This document shows positions 57,104-64,000 of a stretch of 64,000 nt of DNA, piece by piece. The notes under the pieces were generated by a model. That model saw only the letters and a program-made list of their open reading frames with translations, was not told where the DNA came from and ran no database searches. Origin of the DNA: Serinus canaria (Eukaryota > Chordata > Aves > Passeriformes > Fringillidae); contig NC_066329.1 in assembly GCF_022539315.1 (NCBI RefSeq), forward strand, positions 4,067,072-4,131,071. Reading direction: 5' to 3'. Made by a program: the position numbers and the translations under genes. Numbering within the stretch: position 1 is the stretch's first letter; each line of letters starts with the position of its first letter.

Positions 57104-57474
57104 CAGCCGGACCGGGGCCCTCAGCAGGATCAGCCCTCAGTCCTCAGCCCCTCAGCCGGATCGGTCCTCGGCAGGACCAGGGCCCTCAGCCGGACGGGCC
57201 CTCAGAAGGATCGGCCCTCAGCCCCTCAGAAGGACCAGCCCTCAGCTGGACCGGGGCCCTCAGCCCCTCAGCAGGACTGGGGCCCTCAGCCGGACCAGGG
57301 CCCTCAGCAGCACCGGCCCTCAGCCCCTCAGCTGGACCGGGGCCCTCAGCAGGACCGGCCCTAGGCCCCTCAGCTGGACCGGACCGGCCCTCAGCAGCAC
57401 CGGGGCCCTCAGCAGCACCGGCCCTCGGCCCTCAGTCCCTCAGCCGGACCGGGCCTCGGCCCCTCAGCAGGCTG
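57104..57474 (+). repeat. GC-rich minisatellite
   Basis: Imperfect tandem units of about 20 bp are built on CAGCNGGACCGGGGCCCTCAG and CAGGACCGGCCCTCAGCCCCT, repeated about 17 times. Three plus-strand open frames of up to 295 codons cross it, rich in Pro, Ser, Ala, Gly and Gln. These come from the repeat and have no recognisable domain. Confidence 0.92.
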
Positions 57475-57480
57475 TTTGCC

Positions 57481-57522
57481 ATGGAGGAGGAGGAGCAGCG
57501 CTCGGGGGAGAGCTCCTTTGGG
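57481..57522 (+). other. Possible short coding first exon (MEEEEQRSGESSFG)
   Basis: Directly after the minisatellite, a Kozak-like GCCATGG opens a frame MEEEEQRSGESSFG that meets a good donor-like sequence TTTGG|GTAAGAG; without splicing the next codon is a stop. The surroundings are CpG-rich. I recognise no protein with this N-terminus and found no matching second exon, so it may well be chance. Confidence 0.15.
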
Positions 57523-58829
57523 TAAGAGGGAACAGGGCCACGCCCGCAGCAGGAGCCGGCACTCGGTTTATCAGCGCGGCTCTCAGAGCCCCACGGGGCC
57601 CGGGCAGCAGCACAAACAGCCCATTAGTCACGGGCAGGCTCCTGCTGCTCTGCCAGCCCGGCTGCAGCCATCGCCACCGCTGCACATCAAAGGCAGGCAG
57701 GGACAGGAAGAGAGCGCACCTTGAGGCTGCTGGGCAGCAGCTCCGGGCTGGGTAACCTTGTGCTCGCCCACTGCAATGCCTTAACTGGATTTATTGCTCT
57801 GCCATGGGCAAGAGAAGGCGAGTGAATGCTGGATTCCTGGCCATTACTTTGATTTTTCATCCTTCACCTGCTGTGAATAAAAAAAAAAAATGACAGTGAG
57901 AGTGGCAGCTCCCCAGGCCAACATCCACTGGCATCCCCAGAGCAGGGCAGGAGCACCCATTGCCCTACATGGTCCAGCAAGCCACTGATTTATCCCCAGG
58001 GCCAAAAAGAAGGAAGCTGGCCAGCAATCCTTTATCAAAATAGAGGTTCCTTGGCCTCGAGGAAGGGCAAGGTTCTGTGCAGGAACCAGAAGTAGTTTCC
58101 TGGCTCAGGTGTTGTCAGCCTTGCTTGGATTGCCTTCGCTGCCAGAAACACAAACACTCAACTGGGAAGATAATTGAGTTGCCAGGTTTTGGGGTGTCTT
58201 TACTTAGAACAGAAGAGGAGGAGTGCCAAGGCCCCAGGGAAGAGCTGTGTGTCAGGAACTGTAATGGGGCTGGCTTGCAGAGGCTTGAGGTGCACAGCAC
58301 CCATACCTCCTCCTGGCAGGACAGGCACGGTGGGCTGGGGAGCAGATCAGCTCCTGGGCAGGATGCTGGGGCTTGGCTCCTTGCAGGTATCTCCATGTCT
58401 GGTGTTTGCAGCTCTCCTGGCCAGCCCCAGGCTCCCTGCCAGCACATACCCACTGCCCTGGGCTCTGCAGCCCGGCTCACATGGTAAGCTCATGCTCCCT
58501 CCTCCAGATTCCTCTCCAGCCGCTTCCCAGGCACAGGGATGGTTTTTTATCCCCTTTTGGCAAGGTGATTAAACGCTGCACTTGTAAAACACTTCATTCT
58601 GGGAAACAAATTATGCAAAACACACTCAGTGGGATCTCACACAAATGGATACAGCCGACAGTGGGGACTCTGCTCCCAGGATTTACTTCTGGGCACTGTG
58701 AGAAGCTGCTGGCCAGGCTGCTTCAGCCTGGGAAATGGTGTTCAGCACAGAGCTCTGCTTCATCACAACCCCCAGGGACATCCTCTGGGGAGGGCTGGCT
58801 GGTGGCATGCATGGCACAGGGGCAGACTT

Positions 58830-59490
58830 GTTGGCAAGGATGAAAGTTTGACAAGAAAGTCTCACAGATATGTATGCTTGGCAGAAAGATCTCTGAATGT
58901 AGAACCTGAGAACAAAACAGAGATGGAAGCAAGTTTTGATATAGAAGAATAATAGATGTGTAAATTGAGTATTGCTCAGCCAGCCTTACTGGACAGCTAA
59001 GAAAGCCAAGGTTATGTCGAGTTGGAAAGAGATTTTATGACTTAGAGCAAAGGATAAGCTGACCACAAACAAAAAGATGTTTTTACCAAGCAGAAAGATA
59101 CCACAGGCAAACAAGATGTGTCGATGTGGCAAGTAGAAAAAAGGTCTAAGAATTTTCCACTGCAAGAAAAATTAAAAACAACTTTAAGTTTAAACTGTAC
59201 CATACTAACTCATGGGATTAGTAATGACCATAATGTGGTAATGATAGTAGTTATGATAGTAAAGGTATTGATTGGTTGTTATGTATTAAGATGCTCAGCA
59301 AAGAAAAGTATATCATGCATTGTAACCAAAATTAAAGTGTCTTCAGGCTTGCCTGCTGCTGTGGCTGGCAGCTGTAGCTCTGTCACCCATGACCCTGGAC
59401 TGCTGTAACATCTTGGATACAATAAACTGTATTTTGAAGAGCCCCCTGAAGTCCTGCATCTCTCATCTCAGGCTCTGATTCAGACTGGTC
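58830..59490 (+). mobile_element. LTR-like retroviral insertion, probably a solo LTR
   Basis: A 500-600 bp A-rich, T-poor stretch interrupts GC-rich surroundings and is followed by an AATAAA signal (59421-59426) and a GC-richer tail, AGAGCCCCCTGAAGTCCTGC. This layout (U3, polyadenylation signal, U5) suits an avian endogenous retrovirus LTR. No gag, pol or env frame is present. I found no clear target duplication, so both borders are approximate and the family is unassigned. Confidence 0.5.
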
Positions 59491-62400
59491 TGGAGGAGGC
59501 TTGAGCATGGCACAGAGCAGCTCTGGAGGCCCAGCACATTTGCATCCCCTGGTGTTCTTTGTTTTAACCCTCATGTGGGTTTTTCAGAGCATTCTGCTGC
59601 TGCTGGCAGTGCTGCAGCACTGGTGCACCACGCTGGGATAAGAGCATCTGGATGGATCTTCCCTCATTGTGTTTCCAGTCAGCTCCAGGGATGCTCTACT
59701 TGCCCACAGCCTGGGCTGGAGCTTTGCCAGCACAAGAACTCACTGGCCAGGCAGAGCTTTCCACATCTTGGGCCACTAATGAGGCAGGGAGGCTGCTGAG
59801 CTGCAGGCAGGCATCACAGGATGGAGCTCACTCTTCTGGGGTGGCTCAGGGATGCTCCAGGGGAGACGATTGCAGTCAGGCAATGTGCTGGCTTAGGAAC
59901 AAAATCCATCCAATCTGGAGCCTACCTTGGGTAGGCATCATTGTTGAAAAGAAGAGGGGAAAAAAAAAAAAAAAAAAAAAAAAAGGAAGAAAAGAGAAAT
60001 TAAGATTCCCTGCCCCCGAATTGCTGACTCACGAGTGACTCAGGGCTGAGTTGAGCTGTGAAGCTCTCACAGTGGGGTGAGCCCTGCTGGCCTCTCCTGA
60101 ACCTTCTGATCAGACTTTCCAAGTAAACCCATCCCCAGCTCAGGAGAGATGCCAGTCACGCCCCAAGGGGATTATGGAGCACCTCTGCAGGCTGGGACGA
60201 GCACATGAACACCCTGAGGTGCACACACAGCTCTCTGCTGGGCATGGGGGAGACAGCACCCAGAGCATCACACCTGGGGAGTCACCATAGCAACAGGGAA
60301 TTCCAACAGCAGGGAGGTGTAGGTCTGCACCAAGGCACCTGGGGACAAGGGGCTCCTCTGGTGGCACTGTCTGACACCAGTGGAGAGACCCCAAATAGCT
60401 CTGCAAGCCCTGCAGGTGCTATTTCAACAGCTCAGCCTGGCCTGGGGAGTGGAGATGGCCCCATGGGAAGCACAGAGCTTCTCCCAGACCAATTTCCACA
60501 GCAGGGTGCCACGTTCAAGACTTTCTGATCAAAGAAAACTCCATTTCTAAGCCCTGATGGTATCAGCACTGCAGCCTGACCCAGCTGGGAGCTGAGCTGG
60601 CTCCATCACACCCACTCCTGTCAGGTCAATCATTGCATAACCTCACACTAAATCTTCATCGAGCTCTTCCCAGGAGCCCAGCCCCCAGAGCAGGGCTCAG
60701 GGCTCATCCAGAGAGCTGCTCCTCACTCCTTGCTCCTCTCCAGCCCCAGGCAGGAGCTGGGGGCCCTGCCTGCCCTGAGCCCCCCATGCTCCCAAACCCT
60801 GCTGCCCTGGGCCATGGCAGGAACAGGGGCAGATTCCCAGAGGGTCACTGTCAAATGAGCTGAAGCCATCATCCCTTCTCCACAGAGAACACCACACACT
60901 CAGCCTTTCCAAATCCAACAGCATTGCTGAGAGCTTTTTTCTCTCCCCCTTTCATTTTTCATATGCTAAAAATCAATTCCTCCTCCTCACTGCTAGTAAT
61001 TCCACTGAAGTTTCCCATCCCATTGTTCCATTCCCTTCCCAATTTCTGCATTTTCCAGGCTCTGTAGTAGATGAAGGGATGTCCATTCCCTTTTTCTACC
61101 TATTTTTCCACATTTTTGGCTCATGGTGACCACTCTGGCCAGGAGACATGCTCTGGCTCTCACTTCCCTGGTTAGGACATTCCCTTTTCAGCAGACAGCT
61201 TCCAGGAAGCCCTGGGAGCCACAGAAACTGGGGCAGTGCTGTGTTCATGCCTTCCTTTGCCATCCATCCAACCTCCCCTTTTATTTAGGGGTAGAGAAGG
61301 GGCTGTGGCAGTGATTCAGCTGCTTCCTCCCAGTCTGTAGGGATGGGAGGGGCCCTGTGCATCTGCAGAGGGGAGATAAGGGAATGGGGCACCTCCAGTG
61401 CCTGGGATCTCATTAAAGGAGAGCTGGCTGGAGATCCTATCTCTGCCCAGAAATATCTGTGACTTCACCCTCCACAAACACACCGAGTGAGCAGCGTGAG
61501 CAGGCTGGGCAGTGTGTGGGGCAGGGAGCAAGGACAGGCTGCCCCCTCTCCAAGGGACCATGAGCCACCCTGTCCCCAGGGCTGGCCACATTCACTGGTG
61601 ACAGATCAGCCCCTGGCAGCTCGGAGCTGGCAGCTGCTCAAGCACTCAGCAGTGCCAGAGCTGCTGCCAGGGCAGAGGGCTGAACCTGCCAGCCCCCCAC
61701 TCATCCAGGGACGTGAGGGACAGGGACAGCTCCAGGACAGCCATGGCACCTCCCAGCTCTGCAGCCCAGCTCAGCCAGCCCCAGCTCCCACTGCCAGTCC
61801 TGTGGGTGCAGCTGGTGAGCTGTGCCCAGCATTTTCTCAGCCCGTGCTGCTTCCCCAGAAGAGCAGAGCTGGTTTGCCAAGGTTTGTTCCCACCTCTCTG
61901 CTCCAGGGCAGAGGCAATTGGGCACCACAGCAGCTGACAAGCACCTCGCTCCAGCAAAGCCCAGAATGAGTTGCAGGCAGGTGAAGCTCAGATTTCCAGA
62001 TCCTTCACTTCTACCCTGACACCTGAGAACCATCATGTGCTGCTGGTTCCTCTCAGGAACAAGCACGAGGCAGGCAGCAGTGCAGGGAGGGAGCCCTGCC
62101 AACAAACACCATTCGTGCTGGGCACTGCCAAGAGGAGCTGTGGGGAAAGGACCCAGTGCCAGGGGCTCCTTTCTGCCAGGGCAAATCTTACATTGTCCCT
62201 GCAGCAGTTTGGCACAGGGGTTGTGGAGGGCAGCAAGAGCCTCAGAGATGCTCGTGGAGCACAGACAGGAGCAAACAACAGCCAAACAGCAGCAGTCTTT
62301 TAGTCAGACTAAACACCACAAAAGGCACTTGAATAACCTCAGTAAATTCTCCCCCACCCTTCAGAAGGGAGGGCAGGTGTGCAGGAGCCTGCTCTGAACC

Positions 62401-62815
62401 CTCCTGGGAAGGCAGAGAGGATGCAGCTCCTCCCCAGGACTACTGAAAAAGCCTGTGCACAGCTCATGGCCATCCCTGAGTCCCAGGGGCCCCGGTGCCA
62501 CCTCCCACCTCCTCCTCCCCTGCACAGCATGTGCCCTTCCTACTGCTGTGGGGAAGGGGGACAACACAGAGCCCCCACAGCCACAGGGCCCATGGGCAGA
62601 GTGTGACAAGGTGGGGTTTTGCTCCAGGGAAAGCTTCTCAGCTTGGGAACAAGCTGTGCTGGCCAGCAGAGCTGTGGGAGAGGATGGCTGAGCTGGGGAC
62701 ACCTGAGGGAGCAGAACAGGCCAAGCACAGCAGCAGGAAAGGCACACAAGCATCAGTGGAAGGAGTTCGGGGGAAGGAGCACTTCAGGGAGACAGAAACA
62801 GCTGCAGGAGCTCAG
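59491..62815. other. Intergenic sequence, no gene recognised
   Basis: Apart from an A25 run at 59960-59984 I see nothing identifiable. The many open frames on both strands reflect high GC and low stop-codon density. Confidence 0.65.
59960..59984 (+). repeat. Poly(A) run of about 25
   Basis: A homopolymer preceded by GAAAAGAAGAGGGG and followed by GGAAGAAAAGAG, forming a longer purine-only stretch. Confidence 0.95.
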
Positions 62816-62905
62816 AGAAACACAGGATGGATTGGCTGGGAAGGGACCTTAAGGATCATCTTCTTCCACCCCCCCCTGTCACGAGCAGGGACACCACAAG
62901 GTAAT
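62816..62905 (-). mobile_element. CR1-type LINE, truncated 3' end
   Basis: The plus strand reads GGATGGATTGGCTGGGAAGG, then GACCTTAAGGATCATCTTCT, then TCCACCCCCCCCTGTCACGA and GCAGGGACACCACAAG. This is the reverse complement of the CR1 3' region, extending slightly further into the element than the copy at 53893. It points to the minus strand and is truncated. Confidence 0.88.
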
Positions 62906-63204
62906 CAAGAGCAGCAAGATTTGGGGAAGTGAGCAGGCCCAGGTATGCCAAAGCAAAGGATGGGGAAAAGCTTCTGTCAGCTCCTCTCACCCTCTGTAAC
63001 ACCACCCTGGGAGCTCCTTGTCTGGGATCACAGCCTGCCCAGCCACATGGGGGAAAGCACAACACATCCAGCCAGCCAGCAAAGTGTGTCAGCTCGTGGC
63101 TCTGTGGGTGACAGCCCAAACACCACCAGGACATCTCCCAGACAAGAAGGCCAACCTACCCTGAGGGACAGCCCTACAGCTGGAAAGAATTGCTGGTGCT
63201 TCTC

Positions 63205-63623
63205 TGTCACATTCACATTCTCTGAAAAAATCCCTTCACCCAGGATTTCTCTCCTGGGAAGCTGAGAAGCCTCAGAGAAAAGGCAAACAATTCTTATCTC
63301 GTTTGCTTCTCCTGTGTGGTGCTCACATGTGGAATGTGTTTGGGGATTGTTCACCCACAGGAGATTGTTTCATTGGATTCTGCTGTGAATTATTTTGACT
63401 CACTGGCCAACCAGTGCCAAGCTGTGTCAGGACTCTGGAGAGAGTCACCAGTTTTCATTATTATCTTTCAGCATTCTGTAAGTATCCTTTCTTTATTCTT
63501 TAGTATAGCATAGTTTAGTATTCTTTAATATAATATAGTATCATAAAATAATAAATTAGCCTTCTGAGAACATGGAGTCAGATTCATCATTCCTTCCTGC
63601 CACAAGGGCACCCTGCAAATACA
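63205..63623 (+). mobile_element. Solo LTR of a passerine-type endogenous retrovirus
   Basis: The stretch runs from TGTCACATTCACATTCTCTG to GCAAATACA. It has an A/T-rich TATA-like zone (TATAGCATAGTTTAGTATTC onward), then AATAAATTAGCCTTCTGAGA and a short U5-like tail. I recognise this pattern as a common LTR in songbird genomes, but I cannot name the family with certainty. No internal viral genes accompany it. Clear target duplications are not visible, so the borders could be off by several bases. Confidence 0.7.
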
Positions 63624-64000
63624 GTATGCCCCCACAGGCCAGCACATGCCACCAGAGGGGACCAGGGACATTCAGGGATGGTGGCAGGAGAACACAGATC
63701 TTGCTTGGTGCTGAGTTTTGCACCGTGCTGCTCTCAGCCAGATTGAATGATCATTTACACTGCTCTTTTCCAGCTAACAGAATAAATAACACAGCTGGTG
63801 AGCAGCAGCAGAGAACCTCTTGGTGTGACAGCTCCAAGGGAAGCCAGACCCTTTTCCTCCAGCCCTGTGCTGTGACCCAGGGCAGTTCCCAGCCAGCCCA
63901 GCTGGGTTTTTGTCACCAGCAGCGGGGTGGAAGGGAACAGCCAGTGCCCTGACACAGCTCCGAGCTGCTCATGGAAGGAACGTCTATTTCAAGGAGTCAG
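63624..64000. other. Intergenic sequence, nothing recognised
   Basis: I see no repeat family, RNA gene or exon in this last stretch. Confidence 0.6.

Noticed and set aside
56868..57755. 295-codon open frame on the plus strand
   Set aside because: It stays open because it crosses a GC-rich minisatellite; the composition is repetitive Pro/Ser/Ala/Gly/Gln and overlapping frames are open too.

Overview
The window reads as vertebrate nuclear DNA, most likely a bird and probably a songbird. The reasons are one multi-exon gene with small exons and GT-AG introns, two truncated 3' ends of CR1-type retrotransposons (the dominant avian LINE), and two LTR-like insertions, one of which (63205-63623) resembles an LTR I associate with passerine genomes. 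No prokaryotic organisation is present: no operons, no ribosome binding sites and no CRISPR.

The only protein gene I can support is SRRM4 (nSR100), the neural SR-related activator of microexon splicing, on the minus strand. I reconstructed nine consecutive coding exons from the sequence: exon 1 (37742-37872, with the start codon), 2 (19160-19303), 3 (16873-16953), 4 (15827-15898), 5 (14202-14228, a 27-nt microexon), 6 (13695-13745), 7 (10970-11062), 8 (9824-9986) and 9 (1200-1537). Every junction is GT-AG, every phase agrees, and together they give 1100 nt (about 366 codons) of open frame. The order of segments follows human SRRM4 as I recall it: conserved N-terminus, Lys6 tracts, RS/KSHRH stretch, then an ADLFTKT...YDSGNDTSSPPSTQTSS segment. 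The C-terminal exons, including the eMIC domain, lie beyond base 1, so the gene is incomplete here. Intron 1 is 18.4 kb and intron 8 is 8.3 kb.

Region by region: 1-1199 is part of intron 9; 1200-37872 is SRRM4; about 37780-38290 is a CpG island that should be its promoter, with an RE1/NRSF-like site at 38217-38233; 37873-64000 is 26 kb of upstream sequence in which I recognise no protein gene. That flank holds small CpG-rich patches, AT-rich candidate conserved noncoding elements, simple repeats, a T/G-rich tract, a GC-rich minisatellite, CR1 fragments and LTR-like insertions.

The most notable signals are architectural. SRRM4 exons 2-7 are all multiples of three in the same phase, so any could be skipped or included without a frameshift, and one is a 27-nt microexon. 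A minisatellite fills about three quarters of intron 3 and repeats the exon-3 splice donor; three further exact copies of the 10-nt donor motif lie in the same orientation. Two perfect hairpins (19 bp and 21 bp stems, 9 and 10 nt loops) lie in introns 8 and 1. I did not find a new multi-gene system; most of the remainder is ordinary intronic and intergenic sequence.
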